Positions 1-8,479 of a DNA stretch of 64,000 nucleotides are shown here, one piece after another. The stretch lies in the NCBI GenBank assembly GCA_024281995.1, contig JAMWZW010000009.1, positions 43,817 through 107,816 on the forward strand, given 5' to 3'. This DNA is from Nitrosomonas sp. (GTDB lineage Bacteria; Pseudomonadota; Gammaproteobacteria; Burkholderiales; Nitrosomonadaceae). A model generated the notes under the pieces. The model made no database searches, was not told the DNA's origin, and saw nothing but the letters and a program-made list of their open reading frames with translations. A program made the position numbers and the translations under genes. How positions within the stretch are numbered: the first letter of the stretch is position 1; each line of letters begins with the position of its first letter.

Positions 1-428
1 GCGGATGCCCGCATACCGCCATTAGAGAAGATGCTTCCATCAACCTCGAAGCGATTGCGCGCATGACGGCAGATTTTCCTAATCTCGACCTGATTCTGAT
101 CGAATCGGGTGGCGACAATTTGGCCTCCACATTCAGCCCTGAGCTCTCCGATCTGACAATTTATGTCATTGACGTCGCTGCAGGCGAAAAAATACCACGT
201 AAAGGCGGCCCCGGCATCACTCGCTCAGCATTGCTTGTCATCAATAAAACGGATCTGGCTCCGCACGTCGGCGCAAGCTTGGAAGTCATGGCACGGGATG
301 CAAAAAGAATGCGCGGAGACCGGCCCTTTGTATTCACCAACTTGCATACCGGAGAAGGCGTCGACCAAGTTGTCGATTTCATTGTAAAACAAGGGCTACT
401 GGATGAAGTGAAGCAACGGGTAAGTTAA
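1..428 (+). CDS. ureG: Urease accessory GTPase UreG (3' part, cut by window edge)
   Basis: UreG is the SIMIBI-class GTPase that delivers nickel to apo-urease with UreF/UreH (UreD) and UreE in the cytoplasm. The open frame runs in from the left edge, with codons starting at base 3. It begins with the nickel-binding [10 protein letters not shown] segment (CPH motif), followed by the ESGGDNL switch region and the guanine-specificity motif NKTDLAP. The N-terminal P-loop lies outside the window. The C terminus (VKQRVS) is at the normal family position. The gene is followed after 113 bp by a urea transporter, as expected at the end of a urease operon. Identification is firm; only completeness is limited. 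Confidence 0.95.
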   Translation, partial: GCPHTAIREDASINLEAIARMTADFPNLDLILIESGGDNLASTFSPELSDLTIYVIDVAAGEKIPRKGGPGITRSALLVINKTDLAPHVGASLEVMARDAKRMRGDRPFVFTNLHTGEGVDQVVDFIVKQGLLDEVKQRVS

Positions 429-541
429 GAAGCGCTGCGGTACATTTGAATAACCCGCCTTCATCTCAAAAGTGAAGCATAATATCTATAAGTTACTGTA
501 ATTGTTATTACTTTTATCACAAACTTTAGGAGTTCGTCACC

Positions 542-1519
542 ATGGACTGGTCTTTATCGATTGACAAAGCTATACCAAGACCTCTGCGTGTTATCTTCAG
601 AGGCGTAGGACAAGTTTTTTTCTGTTGCAATGCCGTTACCGGCCTTATTTTCCTAATCGCTTTGTACGTTGGCGGAATTACGGCAGGCCTGGCCGCCACG
701 GTGGGTGTAATCAGCAGCACGGTAGCAGCCTACTTGCTGGGATTCTCCGAAGATGATATCGACGCTGGTTTATATGGATTCAACGGCACCCTGGTAGGAC
801 CCTGTCTATTTCTATTTCTGGAAAATACACCGCAGTTGTGGTTGTATGTCGTACTCGCTTCGATCTTGTCCACTGTCGTTTTAGCGGCGTTAATGCGAAT
901 TTTGCAACCCTATAACATTCCCGCTTCTACTTCGCCATTTGTGTTGGCGTGCTGGATGTTCATGGTTGCCGTCTATTCTTTTGATGGATTCTCCCGTGGC
1001 CCGGTATTACCCGCCCCGGCAATTCCCGCTGACATTGCGACCGCATCCGTGGTCACGACAGAGTTTGCAAGCTTATCGCAAGAGGCAATTGAAGCTTGGT
1101 ATACCGCAATAACTAAAGGCGTTGGTGAAGTCATGTTTGCCGATAGCGTCATTGTCGGGATTTTATTTCTTGTAGGCATAGCCATCACCTCGCTGCGCGG
1201 CGCGCTCATGGCACTGGCAGGCGCAATCGTCGGCGTTGTCATCCCTATTTGCCTTGGTGCGGATAAGACGCTGATTGAAATGGGATTGTACGGATTCAAT
1301 CCGGTATTGACTATGATGGCGGTGGGCTGGGTGTTTCTGAGACCAACTACGGGCACTGCAATCCTTGCACTACTTGCGGGTATACTGACGGTTATTTGCC
1401 AAGCTGGCTTGGCTAATTTTCTTGCACCGATTGGACTGCCAACACTGACATTTCCATTTGTATTGACTATGTGGATGTTCCTGTTTGCAGCCAGTAAATC
1501 CAAATACTGGGCAAGCTGA
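542..1519 (+). CDS. Urea transporter, UT family
   Basis: A 325-residue inner-membrane protein with many hydrophobic segments and the internal two-fold repeat typical of UT-type urea channels. The matching elements are GLYGFNGTLVGP near residue 77 and GLYGFNPVLTM near residue 246, which in this family line the two halves of the urea pore. It would let urea into the cell for the urease encoded just upstream. TAGGAG lies about 8 bases before the ATG. A terminator-like hairpin follows at 1546-1576. The name yut/utp is used for homologues, but I do not assign a symbol. Confidence in the family is high. Confidence 0.9.
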   Translation: MDWSLSIDKAIPRPLRVIFRGVGQVFFCCNAVTGLIFLIALYVGGITAGLAATVGVISSTVAAYLLGFSEDDIDAGLYGFNGTLVGPCLFLFLENTPQLWLYVVLASILSTVVLAALMRILQPYNIPASTSPFVLACWMFMVAVYSFDGFSRGPVLPAPAIPADIATASVVTTEFASLSQEAIEAWYTAITKGVGEVMFADSVIVGILFLVGIAITSLRGALMALAGAIVGVVIPICLGADKTLIEMGLYGFNPVLTMMAVGWVFLRPTTGTAILALLAGILTVICQAGLANFLAPIGLPTLTFPFVLTMWMFLFAASKSKYWAS

Positions 1520-1545
1520 CACCAGCAAAAATCCGATTTCAGATT

Positions 1546-1576
1546 AACCCTCGTTTCTTAGAACGGGGGGGTTTTA
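1546..1576 (+). terminator. Rho-independent terminator after the urea transporter
   Basis: CCCTCGTT at 1548-1555 pairs with AACGGGGG at 1562-1569 (one G-U pair) around a 6-nt loop. A short T run follows at 1572-1575. It lies 27 bp after the urea transporter stop and before the convergent nikR. Confidence 0.75.
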
Positions 1577-1592
1577 TTGGTTTAACTTTATC

Positions 1593-2060
1593 TCAAGTCA
1601 ACGGCTTGCTATGAATATGCGAACTGCTTGAGTGCGTGTGATTGTGATTGCTTTGCGCCAGCTCAATCGGCACGATATGCAATTTGCCATGCCGCACACC
1701 ATTCGTAGCAATAATTTGGTTGGCGAAACGCCTGACATCCTCAATAATGCCTCGAAGAATCACCACTTCCAGGCAATTCTCATGATCCATATGCACATGC
1801 ATACTCGACAGGGTTAAATCATGATGATGATGATGCGCAGATGTGACCTGACTGGCTAAATCCCTTTCATGGTGGTTATAAATATAACTCAATGTAGCGA
1901 TACAGTAGCCTTTGTTGTCTTTTTGCATGCGCGCCGTTTCAAGATATTCGCGCACAAGATCCCGAATTGCTTCTGAGCGATTGTCATAACCACGCGCATG
2001 GGAAAGTTTGTCGAACTGTTCAAAAAGCTGCTCATCCATCGAAATCGTAAAGCGCTCCAT
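1593..2060 (-). CDS. nikR: Nickel-responsive regulator NikR
   Basis: A 155-residue ribbon-helix-helix repressor with a C-terminal ACT-like nickel-binding domain. The RHH region is residues 1-45 (MERFTISMDEQLFEQFD, NRSEAIRDLVREYL). The high-affinity nickel ligands of E. coli NikR (His76, His87, His89, Cys95) align here to His77, His88, His90 and Cys96 in an offset-by-one register. The protein also carries a run of five histidines (76-80) and a His-rich tail. It is co-directional with the TonB receptor 88 bp upstream and may be co-transcribed with it. A NikR-type inverted repeat sits at the start of that unit (4295-4321), which suggests autoregulation. Confidence 0.93.
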   Translation of the reverse strand: MERFTISMDEQLFEQFDKLSHARGYDNRSEAIRDLVREYLETARMQKDNKGYCIATLSYIYNHHERDLASQVTSAHHHHHDLTLSSMHVHMDHENCLEVVILRGIIEDVRRFANQIIATNGVRHGKLHIVPIELAQSNHNHTHSSSSHIHSKPLT

Positions 2061-2148
2061 AAAAGCTCCTCAGGAATTATCAATAAAATACATCGTAAAA
2101 ATCTACCTCCGATAAAAATAAAAATGATTACCGGTTTATTTTTATCTT

Positions 2149-4227
2149 CTAAAAATTGGCCACCAAATTAACCCGTAGTGAACGGCTCTCAATCGGATGG
2201 AAGTGCACATCATTCAGACCGGCGGCAGGCTCGCCCGGGAGCCTTGAAGTATAGTAGTAATCGATGGCGTGAGCATGTGTATTAAGCAAATTAAATCCTT
2301 GCAGGATCACACGTACATTATTGCCGATTTTATAACCGATCTGTCCATTCAATGTTACGGTGTGATCGGATTGCACGCTGTTATCTTCGATCAATGGGCG
2401 CTTGCCGAAATAACGAAGCTGCATGCTGCCGAATAAAGGACCAATGTTGTCGACGGAAACTGCCAGCTTGCCTACCCCTCTGATTGCTCCCGGTATGTGA
2501 TGGCCACTGGGATCGACGTCACTAAAACGCGCACGCGCCAACGCATAATCGACATCGATCGTTAACCAGTCCGTCGGCATATAAAACAGCGAAGCCTCAA
2601 ATCCTTCCCGCCTGCTCGGGCGGCTTGCTTCGGTTGTTCCGGCATCTCCCACAAACAACAATTCTGAATCCAAATCCAACCGGAATGCTGCAAAGGAAGC
2701 CTGTAAACCTGGAATGATGGCAGTACGAAATCCAACCTCATAACCCGTCGAGCGCACCAGCGGATGAACCCGGTTGATAACCTCCCCCGATTTAGGATCA
2801 ACGGTTGAAGTCGTTCCGCGTGCATCATTGCTATGAAACCCGCTGCCATAGTTGAAATAAAATTCCGTTTGCGCCCAAGGACCAAAAATCAGACCCAATT
2901 TAGGATTCGTCATGCTGTCATAGCGATTGCCTGAATTCGTGCTGAGATTGCTGTTCACATCAAACCAATAATAATCCGAACGCACCCCCGCCACACTGCG
3001 GAATTTCTCAAACCATTGGATGCTGTTGTGATAAAAAATTCCTATGCTATTTTGGTTAATATGATCCTTACGCGTGATTGACAAAGTCTGACGTTCTTTG
3101 GTACTGAGCAATCCATTGTCGATCACGTCGTTTTGAAACTGAACACCTACTGTATTTTCCACCTCCAATCCGGCAATCTTATTGATCCACATATGGCTGA
3201 CATTCATCGCCGATTGAAAGCGTTTATCGCGTTGCGAAAACTGATCTCCGTTGAAGGGGTCATCCAGAAAATAGGTAAAATTTGAAAACAGCGCGAGATT
3301 GCTATGTAAAGTATAGAGATTAAAATCGGTCACACCAAAGCGGCCGGCGTGCCGCAATGCGGTGGATAAACTGAAACGGTGCGACTCGCCCCCGCTGCTC
3401 GGATCGATTGTCCCAAGCCGGGGAACAATACCGCCGGCTACGCCGCGGGCCGGAATCTGATCGGTGGAATTCCAATTTCCGCCATAACCCATTGCCGTCA
3501 CATTGAATTTGGTCGTTCCCGTATCTTGGCTATAGCGCAACACCGTGTTGAATTTCTTGAAATCTTCATGCTTGATCCACGGACCGTCTTTAGTAAGCAA
3601 CTCAACCGCATACAAAACATTGCCTTGCCCAACTTCGTGCGACTTGGCCACCAATCCACGCATAAAGCCCTGCTCGCCTAAGCCATAACTGGCTATACCT
3701 TTGGGTAGCTTATCGACATAACTCATAGTAACGGCGCCAGCCGATGAAAAATCGCCCTGGCTGGCATGGTAAGGACCTTTCAGATACTGCAAATTCCCCA
3801 TTAATTCCGGGATGATAAAATTAGTATCCGCCCAACCTTGGCCATGACCGTGCGAACGCTGGTTGACTAACATGCCATCGACGGTAATGCGCAAATCGGT
3901 GCCATGATCGAGATTGAAACCACGCAAAAAATATTGATTGGCCTTTCCTTCGCCGCTATGCTGCGTCACAATCAGTCCCGGTACTGTTTCAAGCAACTCT
4001 CCGGGACGATAAACCGTACGTAAATCAAGTTGATGCTTCAATACCGTACCTTCCGTAGCGGAATTCGCACTGCCGATCAATTCCCGCGCATTGCCGCGCA
4101 CGATCATTTCCTTCAAGGTCGGAATGCCAGCCGCAATAACCATGCATGGCATAGATGACAGAAGAAAAAAAATGCTGCTTAAGACTTTCAACACCGCTGC
4201 CACAGGCTGCTTCATTATATTTCGCAC
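2149..4227 (-). CDS. TonB-dependent outer-membrane receptor, probable metal (nickel) uptake
   Basis: A 692-residue receptor. The signal peptide is about residues 5-33 (hydrophobic, ending MVIAAG). The plug domain follows, with LETVPGLIVTQH, YFLRGFNLDHG and VDGMLVNQRSHGHGQG. The beta-barrel ends in the aromatic C terminus VNLVANF, as required for outer-membrane assembly. The start is GTG at 4227, preceded by GGGGAG at a 7-base spacing. His-rich stretches (RSHGHGQG and THAHAIDYYY near the end) fit metal or metal-chelate transport. The substrate is inferred only from the adjacent nikR, the NikR-like box at 4295-4321 and the urease locus. Another transition metal is possible. Confidence 0.85.
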   Translation of the reverse strand: MRNIMKQPVAAVLKVLSSIFFLLSSMPCMVIAAGIPTLKEMIVRGNARELIGSANSATEGTVLKHQLDLRTVYRPGELLETVPGLIVTQHSGEGKANQYFLRGFNLDHGTDLRITVDGMLVNQRSHGHGQGWADTNFIIPELMGNLQYLKGPYHASQGDFSSAGAVTMSYVDKLPKGIASYGLGEQGFMRGLVAKSHEVGQGNVLYAVELLTKDGPWIKHEDFKKFNTVLRYSQDTGTTKFNVTAMGYGGNWNSTDQIPARGVAGGIVPRLGTIDPSSGGESHRFSLSTALRHAGRFGVTDFNLYTLHSNLALFSNFTYFLDDPFNGDQFSQRDKRFQSAMNVSHMWINKIAGLEVENTVGVQFQNDVIDNGLLSTKERQTLSITRKDHINQNSIGIFYHNSIQWFEKFRSVAGVRSDYYWFDVNSNLSTNSGNRYDSMTNPKLGLIFGPWAQTEFYFNYGSGFHSNDARGTTSTVDPKSGEVINRVHPLVRSTGYEVGFRTAIIPGLQASFAAFRLDLDSELLFVGDAGTTEASRPSRREGFEASLFYMPTDWLTIDVDYALARARFSDVDPSGHHIPGAIRGVGKLAVSVDNIGPLFGSMQLRYFGKRPLIEDNSVQSDHTVTLNGQIGYKIGNNVRVILQGFNLLNTHAHAIDYYYTSRLPGEPAAGLNDVHFHPIESRSLRVNLVANF

Positions 4228-4294
4228 GTATTTTCTCCCCAGAATTACGTATTTTCCTACAATTCGTGTAGGATTTTTATTTTAACTTAAAAAT

Positions 4295-4321
4295 GTATGA
4301 TAAATTATTTTTTTTTCATAC
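4295..4321. promoter_or_regulatory. Candidate NikR operator in a divergent promoter
   Basis: GTATGA at 4295-4300 and TCATAC at 4316-4321 form a perfect inverted repeat with a 15-base AT-rich spacer. The E. coli NikR operator is GTATGA-N16-TCATAC, so the half-sites are identical and the spacer is one base shorter. It lies 67 bp upstream of the receptor start and 27 bp upstream of the binding-protein start, where it could repress both directions. Confidence 0.65.
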
Positions 4322-4348
4322 ACTGTTATTTTTTTCCAAGGAGCTCTT

Positions 4349-5320
4349 ATGAAGAACAAAGCAGTTAGCAGTATCAGGGATCTATGCTTAGGCGCGTTAT
4401 TACTTTTTCTTCATACTCAAGTAGTTGCGCAAGGAACACAAGAAAGACCCAAAGTCATCACTACCGTTTCACCCATTACTAATATTGTGCAAAATATTGG
4501 CGGAACGCACGTTCAAGTCATAGGTATCGTTCCAGATGGCACTGACTCTCATACCTTTGAACCGCTACCTTCCGATATCAAGATAATACAGGCGGCCGAC
4601 TTGATTATTGCCAATGGTCTCGATTTGGAATTACCCACGATGAACTTAGCTAAAAAAGTAAAAAAACCGCAAACCGCCATTCTGCAATTGGGAAACAACG
4701 TACTGAACGAAGAAGATTGGCAGTATGATTTCAGTTTTCCGCGCGAGCTAGGACATCCCAATCCGCATTTATGGCTTAATATCGAATTGGTTATGGGTTA
4801 CACGGACATCATCAGAGATAATCTGATTGCATTAGATCCATCCAATAAAACGACTTATCAGACCAATGCGGCAATCTATCGCGACAAATTAAAAAAATTG
4901 GATCGGGCAATTTTTAAATGTGTTGAGACAATTCCGGAAAAAAACCGTAAACTGGTTACCTATCATGATTCTTTTGCCTACTTCGCGCCCCGTTACGGCA
5001 TGACAGTCATCGCAGCCGTCCAGCCTTCCAATTTTTCCGAACCGGGTCCCCAGGAAGTCATTCATATCATCAAGCAAATCAATCATACCGGTGTGCCGGC
5101 AATCTTTGGCTCCGAAGTTTTTCCCAGCAAAGTAATGGAACAAATTGCTCGCGAGGCCAAAGTCAAATTTGTTGACCAGTTGTCCGACGACGAATTGCCG
5201 CCCCCCCCCAATAATTCTTTCATCGGTATGATGGCAAGCAATCTGACGATCATGACCGAAGCGCTTGGCGGTGATGCAACATGTATGGCAGGTATTGATG
5301 CAAGCAATAACACCTTCTGA
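4349..5320 (+). CDS. Periplasmic metal-binding protein of an ABC importer (cluster A-I, ZnuA/PsaA-like)
   Basis: A 323-residue solute-binding protein with an N-terminal signal peptide (about residues 1-28, ending VVAQG). Metal ligands of the A-I family are visible: His68 in DSHTFEP, His140 in NPHLWL, His206 in TYHDSFAYF, and an acidic residue in the DQLSDDE stretch near 276-282. The histidine-rich loop typical of true ZnuA is absent. The ATG is preceded by AAGGAGCTCTT. The ATPase and permease genes follow in overlapping order. The family normally carries Zn, Mn or Fe; nickel is inferred here from nikR, the operator-like repeat and urease context. Confidence 0.88.
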   Translation: MKNKAVSSIRDLCLGALLLFLHTQVVAQGTQERPKVITTVSPITNIVQNIGGTHVQVIGIVPDGTDSHTFEPLPSDIKIIQAADLIIANGLDLELPTMNLAKKVKKPQTAILQLGNNVLNEEDWQYDFSFPRELGHPNPHLWLNIELVMGYTDIIRDNLIALDPSNKTTYQTNAAIYRDKLKKLDRAIFKCVETIPEKNRKLVTYHDSFAYFAPRYGMTVIAAVQPSNFSEPGPQEVIHIIKQINHTGVPAIFGSEVFPSKVMEQIAREAKVKFVDQLSDDELPPPPNNSFIGMMASNLTIMTEALGGDATCMAGIDASNNTF

Positions 5321-6116
5321 TGCGCAATCACATGCGGCGATCAAATTAACCGGCGTTACGGCGGGTTATGGCAAACATATCGTTTTCCGCGATCTTTCAT
5401 TGGAGATTGCTAGCGGCCAATTTATCGGCATTGTAGGGCCTACTGCCTGCGGTAAAACCACATTACTCAAAATCATTTTAGGGGTTCAGCCGGCGATCAC
5501 GGGAACCGTGCGTTTACACAATCACTGCGTCGGTTCAGCTAAACCAGGCACGGTTGGTTACGTGCCGCAGCTCGGAAGCGTTGACTGGACCTTTCCGGTC
5601 ACTGTTGAAGAAGTCATCATGATGGGATTGTATACCAACGGACGGTATTGGCCATGGCTCAGTAAAACGGAAAAAATAAGTATTCATGCAATGGCTGACC
5701 GGTTAGGCGTATACGACTGTTTGCATCAACATATCGTCAACATTTCGGGAGGTCAGCGGCAACGGACATTTCTAGCGCGCGCATTGATCAATCGTCCTAA
5801 ATTGCTGATATTGGATGAACCCACCTCCGGAGTCGATATTAAGACCCAGCATGAAGTGCTGCACTTACTCGGAGATATCAACCGTGAAGGCATCACCATA
5901 TTGTTGACTACGCATGACCTCAACGCAGTAGCTTCCCATTTACCGTGGGTTATTTGCTTTAATCGCGGCATGATAGCTCAAGGCCGTCCCAACGATATTT
6001 TCACCAATGAAATATTGACACAAACCTATGGCGGAGACATTGTCATCGTTAAACACGAAGGCCATCTATTGATTGCCAACAGCACGCCGCTGAATTTTAT
6101 GGATGATACCAAATAA
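5298..6116 (+). CDS. ABC importer ATPase, metal type (ZnuC-like)
   Basis: Cytoplasmic ATPase energising the importer. Walker A is GPTACGKTT, with Ala where Gly/Ser is usual. The signature is NISGGQRQR, Walker B is LLILDEPTSGVD, and the switch is TTHDLNA. Several in-frame starts overlap the upstream gene (TTG 5265, ATG 5274, ATG 5298). I chose 5298 because an AGG precedes it at a 5-base spacing and the family begins shortly before the IKLTGVTAGYG strand. The stop overlaps the permease start by one base (TAATG), indicating translational coupling. Confidence 0.88.
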   Translation: MQAITPSDAQSHAAIKLTGVTAGYGKHIVFRDLSLEIASGQFIGIVGPTACGKTTLLKIILGVQPAITGTVRLHNHCVGSAKPGTVGYVPQLGSVDWTFPVTVEEVIMMGLYTNGRYWPWLSKTEKISIHAMADRLGVYDCLHQHIVNISGGQRQRTFLARALINRPKLLILDEPTSGVDIKTQHEVLHLLGDINREGITILLTTHDLNAVASHLPWVICFNRGMIAQGRPNDIFTNEILTQTYGGDIVIVKHEGHLLIANSTPLNFMDDTK

Positions 6117-6931
6117 TGGAATTTCTTCTCGAACCGTTCGCGTATGATTTCTTCATGCGCGGCCTGCTGGCAGCAGTGATGGTTGGAGCCTTATGCGGTG
6201 CCGTTGGGGTATACGTGGTTTTACGCGGCATGAGTTATGTCGGCCACGGTTTATCTCATGCCGCCATTGGCGGAGCGATTATAGGAATCACTTTTAACCT
6301 GGATTTCTATGCAGGCGCTCTGATCATGGGTCTGCTTGCTGCACTAGCCATCAATCAGATCACAAAAAACAGCCACATCAAACTGGATGCCGCCATTGGG
6401 ATTGTCACCACGGCGATTTTTGCTTTGGGTGTTGCTATTGTCAGTAAGTTACGAAATTTCAAGCAAAACTTTGAAGCCGCATTATTTGGCAATATTCTAG
6501 GAATTACCGACCAGGACTTGATGATGATTGCAGGGGTAACTGTCATCACACTGATCACGATGTTTTTTTGCTATCGCACACTGCTGTTTTCCACATTCGA
6601 TCACGAAGCCGCGCGCATTTTTGGCGTCAAAACAAATACGGTGGAATTTCTGTTTTCACTCTTACTGACACTATCGGTGATTGTTTCGCTCAATGTTGTC
6701 GGTGTTACTATGGTTGCCGCCACGCTGATAGCACCGGCGATAACGGCAAGAATGTTGACGGATAGCTTCAGCCGCATGATCGTGCTTGCGATCCTTTTCG
6801 GTTCAGTAACCGGGATTGTGGGCATGTATTTAAGTTACATTTTTAATGTTGCTTCAGGTACCACAATCGTATTATTCAGCACCTTAGTATTTAGTTTAAC
6901 GCTCATGGCGCATTTACTGCGCCGGCAATAA
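6116..6931 (+). CDS. ABC importer membrane permease, ABC-3 family (ZnuB-like)
   Basis: A 271-residue inner-membrane permease with eight or so hydrophobic segments. Typical family stretches are VVLRGMSYVGHGLSHAAIGG and VVGVTMVAATLIAPAITARM. It begins within the stop codon of the ATPase gene, completing a binding protein-ATPase-permease operon. It would pass the metal ion captured by the 4349-5320 product into the cytoplasm. No gene of the NikMNQO or NikABCDE type is present in the window, which makes this the only candidate nickel permease seen here. Confidence 0.88.
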   Translation: MEFLLEPFAYDFFMRGLLAAVMVGALCGAVGVYVVLRGMSYVGHGLSHAAIGGAIIGITFNLDFYAGALIMGLLAALAINQITKNSHIKLDAAIGIVTTAIFALGVAIVSKLRNFKQNFEAALFGNILGITDQDLMMIAGVTVITLITMFFCYRTLLFSTFDHEAARIFGVKTNTVEFLFSLLLTLSVIVSLNVVGVTMVAATLIAPAITARMLTDSFSRMIVLAILFGSVTGIVGMYLSYIFNVASGTTIVLFSTLVFSLTLMAHLLRRQ

Positions 6932-7151
6932 TCAAAACTTATCAAATCACCAGCCTCGTTTTTTACATAAACTGTCCGGTTTGCACCGCCATTCGATAAA
7001 TGCAAATTATCCCGGCGCTATTTTTATCTGATTCTTACAAGAATTTATCTAAAAGATTCAATAGTGATGTCGCTATAACCATTGAATCTCGAACTGCATC
7101 GCATTCGACAGCCCTGACAACCCAATTCGTGCTTAAAGGAGCGTCAAAGAA
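6932..7151. other. Intergenic region with an inverted repeat before the response regulator
   Basis: AGATTCAAT at 7054-7062 and ATTGAATCT at 7081-7089 are perfect 9-base inverted arms 18 bases apart, about 63 bp before the next ATG. A Shine-Dalgarno AAGGAG is at 7136-7141. The repeat could be an operator; no binding protein is known from the sequence. Confidence 0.4.
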
Positions 7152-8432
7152 ATGCCAGGACTAATTGTTGAACCGTCCAGAACTTACCAGAAACTACTCT
7201 CATCCGCGATCGAATCCGGTGGCATAGAGACCAAACACGTTTCAACCGGTAGTGAAGCATTAACGTTGTTGCAACAGCAGCCTTTTGATCTTGTCGTCGT
7301 TGCCATGCATCTACAAGACATGGATGCCCTAAAATTTTCATCGCATCTGCGCACCGATTCCCGCACCCGGCAAATACCTGTTGTCATGGTGACTTCTAAC
7401 GAAGACAAGCAATTGCTGGATGAAGCATTTTCTGCCGGTGTAACAGAAATATTCGCCAAGCATGAACTCGACAAAATTACCCGTTATGCCACCCAATTTT
7501 GCAGAAAGAAAGGTTATAAATCGATGCCGGGGCATATCTTATACATCGAGGACAGTTCTTCAATTGCCAATACGGCATCAACAACATTGAAAGATTGCGG
7601 CTACACAATCGATCATTATGCAACGAGTGAAGAAGGTATCCAGGCCTTTAAGAACAATTCGTATGACTTGGTGCTTACCGACATATTGCTAAAAGGCAAA
7701 TTGAATGGTTATGGGACTGTCAAAGCAATTCGGCAGATCAACGATGAAAGAAAACAACATATCCCTTTATTGGTATTTTCAGTTATTGACGATACCGCAC
7801 ATAAAATCGAACTGTTGCGCCAAGGAGCCAGTGATTATGTCACCAAGCCATTAATTCAGGAAGAATTATTGGCAAGGGTTAGCAATTTGGTTGCCTGCAA
7901 AAAATTGCTGGATAAAGTGATCACTCAGCAAAGTCTGTTACAAGAAACGATCGTGAAAGATTCCTTAACCGGTTTATATAATCAAAATTTCTTGATGGAA
8001 ATCGCTCCTTCGAAACTGTGCGAAGCATCCCGGCATAATATTTCTTGCAGCCTAATCAGTTTAAAAGTAGATCAATTCAGAACCATTCGAGAAAATTATG
8101 GAAGCCTTATCACCGATAAAATACTTGAAGCGATAGCATCGCTTCTAATCAAATCTGTTCGGCATGAAGATATCGCGGTTCGCTATGAAGAAGAGGAATT
8201 TGTCCTGCTGCTATGGCACTGCAGCATTTCCAATGCACTGATCACAGCGGAAAGAATCCGCCAGTCCATAGAAACTTCGCACGAGGTTGATTCGAATATT
8301 ACCGTTAGCGCCGGCGTGACAGCAATCAACCAGTATTCAACCGAACATTTCTCGCAATTGCTCAATATCGTCAGAGACACCGCGCACCAAGCCCAATCAA
8401 ATGGCGGCAACCAGGTTGTTGTACGCTATTAA
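7152..8432 (+). CDS. Response regulator: two receiver domains plus degenerate GGDEF domain
   Basis: A 426-residue PleD-like signalling protein. Receiver 1 (about 1-120) has lost the phosphoacceptor: Ala51 occupies the Asp position in VVVAMHLQDMD. Receiver 2 (about 127-245) looks active, with Asp177 in LVLTDILL, Ser210 and Lys232 in DYVTKPL. The C-terminal domain (about 265-426) has the DSLTGLYN entry motif of diguanylate cyclases, but the catalytic RYGG(D/E)EF is RYEEEEF, with both glycines replaced. It is therefore probably not an active cyclase and may act as a c-di-GMP/GTP sensor or protein-interaction module. It is a single gene followed by a hairpin. Confidence 0.88.
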   Translation: MPGLIVEPSRTYQKLLSSAIESGGIETKHVSTGSEALTLLQQQPFDLVVVAMHLQDMDALKFSSHLRTDSRTRQIPVVMVTSNEDKQLLDEAFSAGVTEIFAKHELDKITRYATQFCRKKGYKSMPGHILYIEDSSSIANTASTTLKDCGYTIDHYATSEEGIQAFKNNSYDLVLTDILLKGKLNGYGTVKAIRQINDERKQHIPLLVFSVIDDTAHKIELLRQGASDYVTKPLIQEELLARVSNLVACKKLLDKVITQQSLLQETIVKDSLTGLYNQNFLMEIAPSKLCEASRHNISCSLISLKVDQFRTIRENYGSLITDKILEAIASLLIKSVRHEDIAVRYEEEEFVLLLWHCSISNALITAERIRQSIETSHEVDSNITVSAGVTAINQYSTEHFSQLLNIVRDTAHQAQSNGGNQVVVRY

Positions 8433-8443
8433 CAACGACTTAA

Positions 8444-8463
8444 CCCCGCTGCGAACAGCGGGG
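8444..8463. terminator. Hairpin between convergent genes
   Basis: CCCCGCTG (8444-8451) and CAGCGGGG (8456-8463) form a perfect 8-bp GC-rich stem with a CGAA tetraloop. It lies between the response regulator stop and the convergent haemoglobin stop. No long T tract follows on either strand, so termination is inferred from position and stem strength. Confidence 0.6.
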
Positions 8464-8479
8464 AATTCATGCCCGCCGA

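Noticed and set aside
973-1503. A 176-codon minus-strand frame opposite the urea transporter
   Set aside because: It is antisense to a clear membrane protein; the Ile/Pro/Thr-rich sequence is a by-product of hydrophobic codons on the other strand.
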